NCBI GenBank assembly: GCA_963706425.1
Contig: CAVPMN010000001.1
Coordinates: 992,001-1,056,000, forward strand
Source: CAVPMN01 sp963706425
GTDB lineage: Bacteria > Actinomycetota > Acidimicrobiia > Acidimicrobiales > Acidimicrobilacustridaceae
Length of the DNA stretch: 64,000 bases
Direction of reading: 5' to 3'
Part shown: positions 33,972-43,504 of the stretch, piece by piece
Layout of the letters: each line of letters begins with the position of its first letter
Numbering within the stretch: position 1 is the stretch's first letter
Notes under the pieces: model-generated
What the model saw: only the letters and a program-made list of their open reading frames with translations
Database searches by the model: none
Told to the model about the DNA's origin: nothing
Program-made: the position numbers and the translations under genes

Positions 33972-34631
33972 GTGCAGGTGCTCCTGGTCGAGGACGACGA
34001 CGCCATCGCCGAACCGCTCACCAAAGGGCTGCAGCGCGAGGGATTCGACGTGGTGAGGGTGGCCGACGGCGCAGGTGCGCTCGCGGCCTCGCCGCCGGAT
34101 CTGGTGCTCCTCGATCTCGGGCTTCCCGACATCGACGGCTACGAAGTCTGCCGCCGGCTTCGCTCGCGTTCGGCGGTGCCGATCATCGTGATCACCGCGC
34201 GAGGCGACGAGGTCGACCGGGTCATCGGCCTCGAGCTCGGGGCCGACGACTACATCGTGAAGCCCTTCGGTTTTCGTGAGCTGGTGGCGCGCATCCGTGC
34301 CGTGACGCGACGCGCCGGACCGGCATCATCCACGTCTCCGGTCGTCACATGGGGCCCACTCGAGGTCGATACACGCAGCCGTCGGGCTCTGGTCGACGGC
34401 GTCGAGGTGGCCCTCACCCGCAAGGAGTTCGACCTGCTCGCGCTCCTCGCGTCGGACCCCGGGGCGACGAAGACGCGCGAAGAGATCCTCGAAACCGTAT
34501 GGGACGCGCACTGGTACGGGCCGACGAAGACCCTCGACGTCCACGTGGCGTCGCTGCGCAAGAAGCTCGGCGATCCGAACCTGATCGAGACGGTGCGCGG
34601 TGTCGGATTCCGTCTGTCCGACGTCCACTGA
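33972..34631 (+). CDS. OmpR/PhoB-family response regulator
   Basis: 219 residues from the GTG at 33972. The receiver domain starts VQVLLVEDDDAIAEPL with the acidic pair, has the phosphorylation Asp in LVLLDLGLPDIDGYEV, the Thr/Ser switch in VIVITARGDEVD and the Lys in DDYIVKPFGFREL. The C-terminal winged helix (PLEVDTRSRRALVDGVEVALTRKEFDLL to LDVHVASLRKKLG) is of the OmpR type. It is followed three bases later by the sensor kinase. The divergent ApbE operon is the nearest candidate target. Confidence 0.95.
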   Translation: MQVLLVEDDDAIAEPLTKGLQREGFDVVRVADGAGALAASPPDLVLLDLGLPDIDGYEVCRRLRSRSAVPIIVITARGDEVDRVIGLELGADDYIVKPFGFRELVARIRAVTRRAGPASSTSPVVTWGPLEVDTRSRRALVDGVEVALTRKEFDLLALLASDPGATKTREEILETVWDAHWYGPTKTLDVHVASLRKKLGDPNLIETVRGVGFRLSDVH

Positions 34632-34634
34632 ACG

Positions 34635-36038
34635 ATGCGCCGCCGCCTGCTCACCTCCTATCTCGCCCTCACAGTCCTGGTGCTCGCCGCGCTCGAGATC
34701 CCGCTCGGGCTCTCTTACGCAGATCGCGAACGCGAACAGCTCCAGAACGACCTTCTGCGTGATGCGTTCACCATCGCCGCGTTCGTCGAGGACGCGCTGG
34801 AGGGACGCGAGAACCTCGACATGCAACAGCTTGCGGACCGATACGACGAGCGCACCGACGCGCGCGTCGTCATCGTCGACGCCACCGGACAGCTCGTGGC
34901 CGACTCCGACCCTCCCGTCGAGGGAGAACGGTCGTTTGCGGCCCGCCCGGAGATCGCCGAGGCGCTCGATCGCCGCATCGCGACAGGGGAGCGCCGATCG
35001 GAGACCCTCGGCACCGGGCTCGTCTACGTGGCCGTGCCGGTCGGATCGGGAGCTGACGTGCTCGGAGCGGTGCGGCTCACCTACTCGACCGATCAACTCG
35101 ACGACCGGGTGCGCCGCTACTGGATGCTCCTCGGGGGCATCGCCGCGGTGTCGCTGGCTGCGGCCGCGGGTGTCGGGATCGTGTTGGCGAAGTGGGTGAC
35201 CGGGCCTATCGAACGCCTCCGCGACGCGGCCACCACCATCGGCGGTGGCGATCTTTCGGCACGGGCGCCCACCACCAGCGGCCCTCCCGAGTTGCGCGAG
35301 CTGGCCCATGCGTTCAACGACACGGCTGGCCGGCTCGAGCACCTGGTCGATGCCCAGGAGCAGTTCGTCGCCGACGCCTCCCATCAGCTCCGAACGCCGT
35401 TGACGGCGTTGCGCCTCCGCCTCGAGATGCTCGAGTCCGAGGTCGGCCCGGACGCCGAGGACGACCTGGCCGGAGCAAGAGCGGAGGTTCGCCGGCTTTC
35501 CCGACTCGTCGACGGGCTGCTCGCGCTGGCGCGGGCCGAGCGCACGGCATCGACGGTGGCGGCGGAGGCGATCGATCTCGACGAACTGCTCGCAGAGCGG
35601 GCCGAGGCGTGGCGGCCGGTGGCCGACGAGCGCGACATCGTCATCGACGCCGACGGCAACGGCCATCAGGTGTGGGCTACCCGCGACCGGATCGTCCAAG
35701 TGCTCGACAACCTGCTCGCCAATGCGCTCCAGGCGACTCCGCCGACGACCACCATCACGCTGCGCGGCAGCGCGTCGACCGATCTGCTCGGTGGCCAGGC
35801 TCGTGCGGCCGAGATCCACGTGGAAGATGAGGGCCCAGGCATGTCGGCGGAGCAACGCGAGCATGCCTTCGACCGGTTCTGGCGGGCCGATGGCTCTCGC
35901 GGCGACCTCGGGGGCTCAGGTCTCGGGTTGGCGATCGTCCAGAAGCTGGTGGCCGCCGACGGCGGTGAGGTCGTGCTCGAACCCGCCGACCCGCACGGTT
36001 TGCGGGCCGTGGTGCGCTTGCCCAGGGACCACGGCTAG
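34635..36038 (+). CDS. HAMP-domain sensor histidine kinase
   Basis: 467 residues. Helix 1 (residues 5-28), a periplasm-side sensor of about 125 residues with a PAS-like VVIVDATGQLVADSD strand, helix 2 (YWMLLGGIAAVSLAAAAGVGIV), HAMP, then the dimerisation box VADASHQLRTPLTALRLRLEML with the phospho-His. The catalytic ATPase domain has the N-box VLDNLLANALQAT, the G1 box VEDEGPGMS, the F box FDRFWRADG and the G2 box GGSGLGLAIVQKL. Forms a two-component pair with the regulator three bases upstream. The signal is unknown; its sensor domain lacks Cys. Confidence 0.95.
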   Translation: MRRRLLTSYLALTVLVLAALEIPLGLSYADREREQLQNDLLRDAFTIAAFVEDALEGRENLDMQQLADRYDERTDARVVIVDATGQLVADSDPPVEGERSFAARPEIAEALDRRIATGERRSETLGTGLVYVAVPVGSGADVLGAVRLTYSTDQLDDRVRRYWMLLGGIAAVSLAAAAGVGIVLAKWVTGPIERLRDAATTIGGGDLSARAPTTSGPPELRELAHAFNDTAGRLEHLVDAQEQFVADASHQLRTPLTALRLRLEMLESEVGPDAEDDLAGARAEVRRLSRLVDGLLALARAERTASTVAAEAIDLDELLAERAEAWRPVADERDIVIDADGNGHQVWATRDRIVQVLDNLLANALQATPPTTTITLRGSASTDLLGGQARAAEIHVEDEGPGMSAEQREHAFDRFWRADGSRGDLGGSGLGLAIVQKLVAADGGEVVLEPADPHGLRAVVRLPRDHG

Positions 36039-36082
36039 CCGACAACCCCACCTGACACCCCAACCAGGCTTATCGTTGGGAA

Positions 36083-37546
36083 ATGGCTCTCGTCCTGGTC
36101 GCGCTCATCGGTGTGGCGGCCATCGCGGTGCTCTTCGCCATCGCCGCCCAGCGGCGGGCGTCCGGTGCCCGTCGACGCCTCGAGCGCGCCGAGAGCATCG
36201 ACCCCATGACCGGGCTGCCCAACCGCTTCGCCGCGGAGCGCGCCATCGCCGCTCGCCGCGAACGACATCCCGATGTCGGTTCGGGCGCGTACTTCCTCGT
36301 ATCGCTCGATCGCTTCGCGGGGATCAACGAGACCTACGGACCCGAGGTGGGCGATGCGCTGCTGCTGGCGGTGAGCACGCAGATCCAGCGAGCACTCCAG
36401 CGCGATGAAACCGTCGCGCGTTATGCCGGTCCGCAGTTCCTGGTCATGGCCCCCGGCGTGACCGACGCCGACGGATGCCGCCGTCGCGCCGGCGAGCTCC
36501 ACGACGCCGTACAGGTGCCCTACCGCATCGGCTCCGACCAGATCCGCATCGACGTGGCCGTCGGCGCCAAGGTCGACGACGAGCCGGGCCAATCGGCCGC
36601 GGAGATCCTGGCCGATGCCGAGCTGGCCCTCGACGACGCGTCCGACACACGCTCCGCCGATCCACCCGCCGCCGACGGACCTTCCGCCGTCGGAAAGGGC
36701 AATCGAGCACGTGTGAGGGTCTACGACACCGCGCTCAGAGCAGGTCGGGCGCCGGTGAACTCCGAGCGCCGGCTGCGCCAGGCGATCGAGGACGGCGAGT
36801 TCGAGCTGGTCTACCGACCGATCATCGACCTGACCGACGGCCGGGTCGCAGGCGTCGAAGCCCACCTGAGGTGGCACGACCCCGACCGGGGCGTCATCGA
36901 AGCGGCCGGCTTCCGTGATCGGCTCGAGGAGACCGGGCTCATCGTCTCGCTCGGTTGGTGGCAGATCGGCGAAGCGTGCCGCCAGAGCCGTTTGTGGTCC
37001 GAGCAGTTCCCCCAAGCCGAGCTGTTCATCTTGTTGCACCTGTCGCCACGACAGCTGGCTCAGACCGACCTCGCCAGCCGGGTCGCGGGCCTGGTCGGCG
37101 ATGCCGGGGTCGAGCACGGGCGCCTGTGCCTCGAGATCCCGGAAGCCGCGTCGGGACCCGAGGTCGACCGGTCGTGGACGGCGTTGCGGCCGCTGAAGGA
37201 GGCAGGCGTGGCCCTCGGCCTCGACGACTTCGGTGTGGGCTACTCGTCGCTGCGCTATCTGCGCCGGTTCCAACTCGACTTCCTCAAGATCCACCGCAGC
37301 TTCGTGGGCGAGCTCGGCACCAACAGCGCCAACGAGGCCATCGTCGAGCAGGTGGTCAACCTGGCCCACGCGCTCGAGATCGCCACCATCGCCGACGGCG
37401 TCGACTCGGTCGCCCAGGACACGATGGTGCGCAGCATGCGGTGCGAGTACGCCACCGGCGAGCTCTACGGCGGGGTGATGACCACCGAGGCGATCGACCA
37501 GCTGGTCGGCGGGGGCAGCGTCAGGACTCGGCCGACGTCGTTCTGA
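36083..37546 (+). CDS. Membrane-anchored degenerate GGDEF - EAL protein
   Basis: 487 residues. One N-terminal transmembrane helix (MALVLVALIGVAAIAVLFAIAA), then a GGDEF domain (about 45-205) starting DPMTGLPNRFAAERAI but with the catalytic loop altered to YAGPQF, so no cyclase activity is expected. The EAL domain (about 225-480) has E-A-H-L-R in place of E-A-L-L-R at the first motif, keeps DDFGVGYSSLRYL and the distal Glu region LEIPEAAS, and has KIHRSFV for the KIDxxF site. Metal Glu and Asp residues are mostly retained, so phosphodiesterase activity is possible but uncertain. Its 3' end overlaps the convergent PAS-GGDEF-EAL gene by 26 bases. Confidence 0.88.
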   Translation: MALVLVALIGVAAIAVLFAIAAQRRASGARRRLERAESIDPMTGLPNRFAAERAIAARRERHPDVGSGAYFLVSLDRFAGINETYGPEVGDALLLAVSTQIQRALQRDETVARYAGPQFLVMAPGVTDADGCRRRAGELHDAVQVPYRIGSDQIRIDVAVGAKVDDEPGQSAAEILADAELALDDASDTRSADPPAADGPSAVGKGNRARVRVYDTALRAGRAPVNSERRLRQAIEDGEFELVYRPIIDLTDGRVAGVEAHLRWHDPDRGVIEAAGFRDRLEETGLIVSLGWWQIGEACRQSRLWSEQFPQAELFILLHLSPRQLAQTDLASRVAGLVGDAGVEHGRLCLEIPEAASGPEVDRSWTALRPLKEAGVALGLDDFGVGYSSLRYLRRFQLDFLKIHRSFVGELGTNSANEAIVEQVVNLAHALEIATIADGVDSVAQDTMVRSMRCEYATGELYGGVMTTEAIDQLVGGGSVRTRPTSF

Positions 37547-39926
37547 CGAACTCGTCGGCGGCGACGGCCGGTGCGAACAGGTAGCCCTGCGCCCGATCGC
37601 AACCGAGCAGGTGCAACATGTCGAGCTGCTCGTCGGTCTCGACGCCGACCGCGATGACCACCAGGCCGAGGTTGTGGGCCAACTCGACGGTGGCCCGCAC
37701 GATCGCCGTGTCCTGCTCGCTCGTGCCGAGGCCGGCCACCAGCGACCGGTCGATCTTCACGAAATCGACCGGGAACCGCTTCAGATAGCCGAGCGACGAC
37801 TGTCCGGTGCCGAACTCGTCGAGACCGATCTTCACACCCAGGGCCCGCAGGTAGGAGATGCTCGCGTCGACCGTCGCCTGGTGACCGATCAGGATGCTCT
37901 CGGTGATCTCGAGGTGCAGGCGATCAGGCGCGACACCAGCGGCGTTGAGCGCGGTGTGCACGTGCTGAGGCAGATCACGGTCGGCGAGCTGGCGCGGCGA
38001 GACGTTGACCGAGATCTCATGCGCCCCGCCGGGCTGTTCGCTCCAGGCGGCGAGCTGCGCGCACGTCACCTGCAGCATCTGCGAGCCGAGCTTGGTGATG
38101 AGCCCGGTCGACTCGGCGGCGTCGATGAACTCGGCCGGGGAGAGCAGCGATCCTTCCGCGTCCTGGACCCGTAGCAGTGCCTCGGCGCCGACGACCTCGT
38201 CGGTCTCGATGTCGACGATCGGCTGGTAGTGCACGACGAACGACTCGTCGTCGATCACCTCGCGCAGACGCTGCTCGACATCGCGCCGCCGCGTGGTGCG
38301 CACGGCCAGCTCATCGCTGAAGATCTCGCTGCGGTCGCCACCGGCCTCCTTGGCGAGCAGCATGGCGTGGTCGGCGTCGCGCAGCATCGTCTCGGGCTCG
38401 TCGCCCGCGGAGTGAAAGGCCACGCCGACGCTGGCGGTGACCTCGAGGTGCACCCCCTCGATCTCGAGCGGCTCACGCACCGCGGCCAGCAACCGGCTGG
38501 CCAGGAGCGGACCGTCTGCCCGATCGGCGATGTCGCGCATGACCACCGCGAACTCGTCGCTGCGCAGCCGGGCGGTGGTCGCCGTGGGGCCGGCCGTCTC
38601 CGCCAGCCGCCGACCGATCTCGCACAGGGCGGCATCGGTGATGGCCTTGCCGAAGCCGTCGTTGAGCGCCTTGAAGTGGTCGAGGTCGACGAGCAGCACG
38701 GCCACCGAGCCCTCGGACTGGGCGCTCGTCCCGGCATCGTGCAGGGCCTGGGCCAGGCGGTCGAGCAGCCGCATGCGGTTCGGCAGCCCGGTGAGCTGGT
38801 CGGTGAACGCCTTGGTGGCCAGGCTGTGGGTGGCCTCGACCCGTTCGGTCACGTCGCGGGCGTTGAGCACCAGACCGGCGATGGCCGGGTTGTTCATGAG
38901 GTCGGTCATCACGATCTCGAGATAGCGCCACGAGCCGTCGGCCGCCCGCAGCCGCAGCTCGACCGGCGACCCGATGCCCTGTTCGTCGGGCTTGGCCAGC
39001 GCCAGCAGCTCGTCGGGCTGATCGTCGGGGTGCACGAGGTCGAGCAGGCTCATGCCGTTGAGCTCGTCGTCGGCGTGGCCGAGGATGCGCGTGGTCGCCG
39101 GGCTGGCGTACTGCACGACACCGTCGGCCGACAGCACCGCGATGATGTCGCTGGCGTGCTCGACGAGGGCTTCGAAGCGGGTCTCGCTGGCGGTCACCCG
39201 CTCCTCGACGAGGCGCAACTCGGTGAGGTCGCGCGCCACCATCGACACCGCTTCGATCTCGCCCCGGTGGTCGCGGTGCGCCACGATGACTGCCGAGACC
39301 GGCAACGGGTCGCTCGCGCCGGTGAGCAGGGTGAGGCGGCCCCTCCAGCGCCCGTACTTCACCAACGCCGGCAACACCTTCACCTCGTAGTGGCCCTTCG
39401 ACCACTCGTCGAGCAGCTCGACCAACCAGACCTTGTCGGACTCGCGGATGGGCACGAGGGTCACGAACGCGTCGTTGGCCCAGATCGCCTCGTGACCGAT
39501 CGATGCGAACACCGCGACCAGGTCGGGGGTCTGCACGAGCGTGTCGGTGAGCACCCCGATGACATCGGGGCCACCGGTGTGCTCCCTGTCGCTGTCGACG
39601 TCGGGCACATCGCCGGCGACGGCCGCGACGACTGGTGACGGCGCGGGGATGGCCGAACCCGCAGAGCCGGCCGGGCGGGCGACGGCGCCGTCGGGGGTGT
39701 TGGTGACCTCGAAGAGGACCTCGGCGTCGGGACCGTCGCCGGCCCGCACGACGAGGGTCGTGCGGTAGCCGGGCCGTTCCGCCGCCACCCGCGCCAGCGC
39801 GAGGAGGGCGGCCTGGTCGTCGGGCAGCACGCCGAGCGCCACCGCCTCACGGAGGATCTCGTCCTTCGAGTAGGTGGGGCGCTGGCGCTGGCTGGCGACA
39901 GACAGGCGCCGATTCCATGTGGTCAC
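37521..39926 (-). CDS. PAS-PAS-GGDEF-EAL protein, probable cyclic di-GMP phosphodiesterase
   Basis: 801 residues. An N-terminal region of about 120 residues of unknown type (YSKDEILREAVALG) is followed by two PAS-like domains (DLVAVFASIGHEAIWAND, and HASDIIAVLSADGVVQYASP). The GGDEF domain (about 375-535) has RLRSDEF in place of RxGGDEF and no RxxD site, so it is probably inactive as a cyclase but may bind GTP. The EAL domain (about 550-795) has intact GAEALLRV, ENxx-type NVSPRQLA, ITESILIG and VDFVKIDRSLV. Its first DDFG motif is LDEFGTGQSSLGYL (Asp to Glu). Soluble, no membrane helix. The 3' end overlaps the convergent GGDEF-EAL gene by 26 bases. Confidence 0.9.
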   Translation of the reverse strand: MTTWNRRLSVASQRQRPTYSKDEILREAVALGVLPDDQAALLALARVAAERPGYRTTLVVRAGDGPDAEVLFEVTNTPDGAVARPAGSAGSAIPAPSPVVAAVAGDVPDVDSDREHTGGPDVIGVLTDTLVQTPDLVAVFASIGHEAIWANDAFVTLVPIRESDKVWLVELLDEWSKGHYEVKVLPALVKYGRWRGRLTLLTGASDPLPVSAVIVAHRDHRGEIEAVSMVARDLTELRLVEERVTASETRFEALVEHASDIIAVLSADGVVQYASPATTRILGHADDELNGMSLLDLVHPDDQPDELLALAKPDEQGIGSPVELRLRAADGSWRYLEIVMTDLMNNPAIAGLVLNARDVTERVEATHSLATKAFTDQLTGLPNRMRLLDRLAQALHDAGTSAQSEGSVAVLLVDLDHFKALNDGFGKAITDAALCEIGRRLAETAGPTATTARLRSDEFAVVMRDIADRADGPLLASRLLAAVREPLEIEGVHLEVTASVGVAFHSAGDEPETMLRDADHAMLLAKEAGGDRSEIFSDELAVRTTRRRDVEQRLREVIDDESFVVHYQPIVDIETDEVVGAEALLRVQDAEGSLLSPAEFIDAAESTGLITKLGSQMLQVTCAQLAAWSEQPGGAHEISVNVSPRQLADRDLPQHVHTALNAAGVAPDRLHLEITESILIGHQATVDASISYLRALGVKIGLDEFGTGQSSLGYLKRFPVDFVKIDRSLVAGLGTSEQDTAIVRATVELAHNLGLVVIAVGVETDEQLDMLHLLGCDRAQGYLFAPAVAADEFVRTTSAES

Positions 39927-39991
39927 CTGGGCCTCACCTCCTCCCGTGTCGTCGCTTCTGGTTCGTCGTTCGGTGCTGGCTGGTCGGATCG

Positions 39992-40996
39992 TCAGACCTG
40001 CAGCACCGCCGAACCGGCGATCCCTCCGTCCGAGAGGCGCCGAAGGGCGAGGTTGGCTTGGTCGAGATCGAAGACCTGGATCTGTGTCTCTATCGGCAGG
40101 TCCGCCGCCAGTTGCAGGAATCCCCGCACGTCGTCACGGGTGACGTTGGCGACACTGCGCAGCTGGCGCTCCCACCAGAGCAGCTCGTAGGGAAACTCGG
40201 GCACCCGGTCGAGGTGGATGGCGTTCACGGCCACGATGCCGCCCCGGTCGACGGTCTCGAGGGCCCGCACGACCACGTCGCCACTGGGGGCGAAGGTGAT
40301 GGCCGCGTCGAGGGGGTGGGGCGGGGTGGCGTGGTAGGGCCCCGCCCAGGCCGCGCCGAGGCCGAGCGCCCGCTCCTGTTCGGCCTCCGACCGGGTGAGC
40401 ACGGACACCTCACAGCCCCACACGTTGGCCACCTGGAGCACGCAGGTGGCCGAGGCGCCGAACCCGAACAGGCCCAGCCGCAGGCCGCTCGACCGCGGCC
40501 CGACACCGGCGACCCCGAGCGAGCGGTAGCCGATCACCCCTCCGCACAGCAACGGCGCGGCGGCCAGGTCGGCGAACCCGTCGGGCAACGGGTAGACGAA
40601 GTCGTGCCGCGCCGTCATGGTGCTGGCATAGCCGCCGTCGCGGTCCCAGCCGGTGAACCGGCTGTCGACACAGAGGTTCTCGCGGCCCGACGTGCAGAAG
40701 CGGCACTCGCCGCACGTCGAGGCGATCCAGGCCACACCGACCCGCCGGCCGACGAGGTCGTCGTCGACCTGGTCGCCCACCGAGAGCACCGTGCCCACGA
40801 CCTGATGGCCCGGCACGACCGGGAGCCGACGGGCGACGAGATCGCCCTCGCAGAGCTGGAGGTCGGTGCGACACACCCCGCAGGCGCTGACGGCGACGAG
40901 CACCTCGTCGGCCGCGGGGGCCGGGTCGGGCCCATCGACCATCACCAACGGCGACGTCGACGCGGGGCCGGGACGATCGAGCCGAAGCGCGTGCAC
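39992..40996 (-). CDS. Zinc-dependent alcohol dehydrogenase (MDR) family protein
   Basis: 334 residues from a GTG at 40996 (VHALRLDRPG). Catalytic-zinc Cys in SACGVCRTDLQLCEG with the usual Glu/His in PVVPGHQVVG. The structural zinc lobe has four Cys in CGECRFCTSGRENLC. The nucleotide-binding motif is LGLFGFGASATCVLQVA. This form resembles AdhA-type, NADP-preferring alcohol dehydrogenases. A longer start exists at 41098 but would overlap the divergent agmatine deiminase. The gene shares a 25-base divergent upstream region with it. Confidence 0.92.
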   Translation of the reverse strand: MHALRLDRPGPASTSPLVMVDGPDPAPAADEVLVAVSACGVCRTDLQLCEGDLVARRLPVVPGHQVVGTVLSVGDQVDDDLVGRRVGVAWIASTCGECRFCTSGRENLCVDSRFTGWDRDGGYASTMTARHDFVYPLPDGFADLAAAPLLCGGVIGYRSLGVAGVGPRSSGLRLGLFGFGASATCVLQVANVWGCEVSVLTRSEAEQERALGLGAAWAGPYHATPPHPLDAAITFAPSGDVVVRALETVDRGGIVAVNAIHLDRVPEFPYELLWWERQLRSVANVTRDDVRGFLQLAADLPIETQIQVFDLDQANLALRRLSDGGIAGSAVLQV

Positions 40997-41021
40997 GACC
41001 TCAAAGTAACGTCGAGCGGCG

Positions 41022-42036
41022 ATGACCCCATCACCCCCGCACGGCCGGATGCCCGCCGAGACCGCGCGGCACGAACGCTGCCTGCTCGCCTGGCCCACCG
41101 CTCGGCGCGATGCCGACCTCTGGCAGGGCCACCTCGACGAGGCTCGCGACGCCTACGCCGCGGTGGTCGATGCCATCGCTCGCTTCGAGCCGGTGATGGT
41201 GATCGCCGACGAGGGCGAAGGTCGAACCGCCACGGCGAGGGTCGACGAGGTCGACCGCGTCGAGGTCGTCGAGCTGCCGATCGACGACTCGTGGATCCGC
41301 GACTCCGGGCCGTTGGTGGTGGTGGACGACGCGGGTGAGCGGGTGGCGGTCGACTTCCGGTTCAACGCGTGGGGTCGCAAGTTCCCCTCGTGGGATCGCG
41401 ACGACGCGGTCAGCGGCTTGATCGCGCCGTTGCTGCATCTGCCGCATCGCCCCGTCGACCTGGTGCTCGAGGGCGGGTCGATCGCGGTCGACGGGGCCGG
41501 CACCCTGGTGACCACCGAGCGGTGCCTGCTCAACCCCAATCGCAACCCGTCACGCACGCGAGACGAGATCGAGGCGGTGCTGCGCGCCGAGCTCGGTGTC
41601 GAGCGCATCGTCTGGCTGGCCGACGCGCTCACCGACGACGACGGCACCGACGGACATGTCGACAACGTGGTGTCGTTCATCGAGCCTGGCCGTTGTGTGC
41701 TGCAGACGACCGCCGACGAGTCCGATCCCGACCATCGCCGTGGGGCTCGAGAACCGCCGACGGCTCGAAGCGGCCGGCATCGACGCCGTGGTGATCGACG
41801 TGCTGCCACGCGTCGACTGCTTCGGCGAGCAGGTCGAGGTGCCGTATGCCAACTACTACCTCGCCAACGGCGGGGTGGTGGTGCCGGTCACCGGGCATCC
41901 CGCCGACGACGACGTGCTGGCCCTGCTCGCCGATTGCTACCCCGGGCGCGAGGTGGTGGGCGTGCCTGGTGCGATGGTCGCGTTCGGCGGCGGCGGGGTG
42001 CATTGCATCACCATGCAGATCCCCACCGCCGGCTGA
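41022..42036 (+). CDS. aguA: Agmatine deiminase (one frameshift)
   Basis: 337 residues after correction. Family features: RCLLAWP near the start, DDSWIRDSGPLVVV (substrate Asp/Arg pair), LEGGSIAVDGAG, DDDGTDGHVDNVVSF with the catalytic His, and near the C-terminus GGGGVHCITMQIP with the catalytic Cys. A +1 break in CCC at 41727-41729 divides the gene; dropping one C reads ADESDPTIAVGLEN and continues to the stop at 42036. The enzyme converts agmatine to N-carbamoylputrescine for polyamine synthesis. No carbamoylputrescine amidase is next to it. Confidence 0.9.
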
Positions 42037-42069
42037 ACCCCGCGCCGGCTGAACGTCTGCGATCAGCGA

Positions 42070-42831
42070 TCAGAGGGCGAAGCAGTTCATGCGCACCGGC
42101 CCGCCCTGGAGCGCGTCGCGCACGCCGTCGTAGACGGTGCCGTCGAGGATGAGCCCGAGATGGCCCACCACTCGCAACCAGCACTGGCTCTGCACCTTCA
42201 CGTTGGTGGCGCCGTCCTTCAGCGTGGCATTGGTGACCGGTCGCACCAGCTCGTCCTGCGCGGTGTAGATGTTCGTGTAGCGCACCGCGCCGATGGTGTC
42301 GTCGCCCGCGTTGAGGTTGTTGAGGAACGACGAGCCGATGGTCATCTGCTCGCACGCGATGATGCCGATGCAGTTGCCGAGCCCGAGGAACGCAACCAGG
42401 TTGGCGACGTAGGTGCCGTAGTGCGGAGCGCCGAGCGAGATGAGGCTGTCGACGGTGGCCGAGCCGCCCAGGTTCTTCACGTAGTAGCGCGCCACCAGGC
42501 CACCTTGGGAGTGGCCGATGAGATCGACCTTGGCCGCGCCGGTCTGGGCGCGCACCTGGTTGACCAGCGAGCCGAGAGGCACCGAGGTCTGGGCGATGTC
42601 GCCCAGACCGAGGCCGGGTAGCTCGTAGATCCACACCTGGTAGCCGTCGTTGCGCAGCCGGGCCGCCAGGGGCTCGTTGGCGAACGCCGGCGACAAGGTG
42701 CCGGCCACGATGATGATCGGGTCCTTGGCCGGAGCGGCTCCGGCCACGCTGCCGGGCCCGAGCGGGCTAGCCACCCCGAGCAGCGTGAAGACGAGCGCGA
42801 GCACGACGAACGTGCGGCGATGACGACGCAT
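42070..42831 (-). CDS. Secreted lipase/esterase (alpha/beta hydrolase)
   Basis: 253 residues with a Sec signal peptide (RRHRRTFVVLALVFTLLGVASPLG, cleaved after an Ala-rich site near residue 33). The lipase strand IIIVAGTLSP, nucleophile elbow IGHSQGGLVARYYV and LISLGAPHYGT are close to secreted triacylglycerol lipases of Pseudomonas/Streptomyces type (lipase class 2). Four Cys residues may form two disulfides, fitting an exported enzyme. The catalytic Asp/His are likely near DELVRP and VGHLGLI. Confidence 0.88.
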   Translation of the reverse strand: MRRHRRTFVVLALVFTLLGVASPLGPGSVAGAAPAKDPIIIVAGTLSPAFANEPLAARLRNDGYQVWIYELPGLGLGDIAQTSVPLGSLVNQVRAQTGAAKVDLIGHSQGGLVARYYVKNLGGSATVDSLISLGAPHYGTYVANLVAFLGLGNCIGIIACEQMTIGSSFLNNLNAGDDTIGAVRYTNIYTAQDELVRPVTNATLKDGATNVKVQSQCWLRVVGHLGLILDGTVYDGVRDALQGGPVRMNCFAL

Positions 42832-42980
42832 CCTGATCCCCCTGTCGATGATGCGGCCCCGATCACCGAGGGCCGTCGTTCACCCGTCCCCGCCAGCGAT
42901 CCGGTCGCGACGTGACGGTCGTCACAACCTACCGACGGGTAACCGAGGCGTCAACGACCGAAAGATGGCAACCTGTCACC

Positions 42981-43493
42981 GTGAGCGATGTTGAGTCACT
43001 GAGCGTGCTGATCGCCGAGCCGGACGACCTGGGCGCGGCTGCGGTCGAGCGGGTGGCGATCCATTGCGGGCTCAGGGTGGTGGCCCGGGCCCACAACGCC
43101 ATCGAGGCGTTGTCGCTCGCCGACCAGCTCCATCCCGGCGTGGTGGTGCTGCGCCACGAGTTGGAGGGCGTGTCCGGGCTGGAGGCGGCCCGTGACCTGG
43201 TCGACCAGGCCGACGCCCCTCAGGTGGTGTTGGTGAGCGCGGACGAGGCCATGGGCGCCGCGCTCGACGACGGCGTCGGCTTCGTGGTGGTGCCGTGGCG
43301 AGACGTCGAGGCGCTCGAGCAGGCCCTGTCCGGGGCGCAGCATCGCCTGGCGAGCGGTGACCGACGCGGCGGGGTCGACCGCCGATCGGGAGACGAGCGG
43401 CGCGAGCACCAGGACTGGGGCAAGGTCTTCTCCGAGCGCCGCTCGGGCGACGACCGCCGCCGCGGCGACCGCCGCGACGGCTCCCCCACCTGA
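42981..43493 (+). CDS. Pseudo-receiver protein with an Arg/Asp repeat tail
   Basis: 170 residues from a GTG at 42981 (a GTG at 42912 is also open). The N-terminal 120 residues follow a response-regulator receiver (SVLIAEPDDLGAAAVERVA). The phosphorylated Asp is replaced by Arg (VVVLRHELEGVSGLEAA), and the conserved Lys position is VVVPW. The domain therefore cannot be phosphorylated in the usual way. The C-terminus is a basic tail with repeated GDRR/SGDxRR units (DRRGGVDRRSGDERRE), common at the ends of small signalling proteins in related genomes. Possibly a c-di-GMP or protein-interaction module; this is inference. Confidence 0.78.
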   Translation: MSDVESLSVLIAEPDDLGAAAVERVAIHCGLRVVARAHNAIEALSLADQLHPGVVVLRHELEGVSGLEAARDLVDQADAPQVVLVSADEAMGAALDDGVGFVVVPWRDVEALEQALSGAQHRLASGDRRGGVDRRSGDERREHQDWGKVFSERRSGDDRRRGDRRDGSPT

Positions 43494-43504
43494 CCTCTCT
43501 CCAT

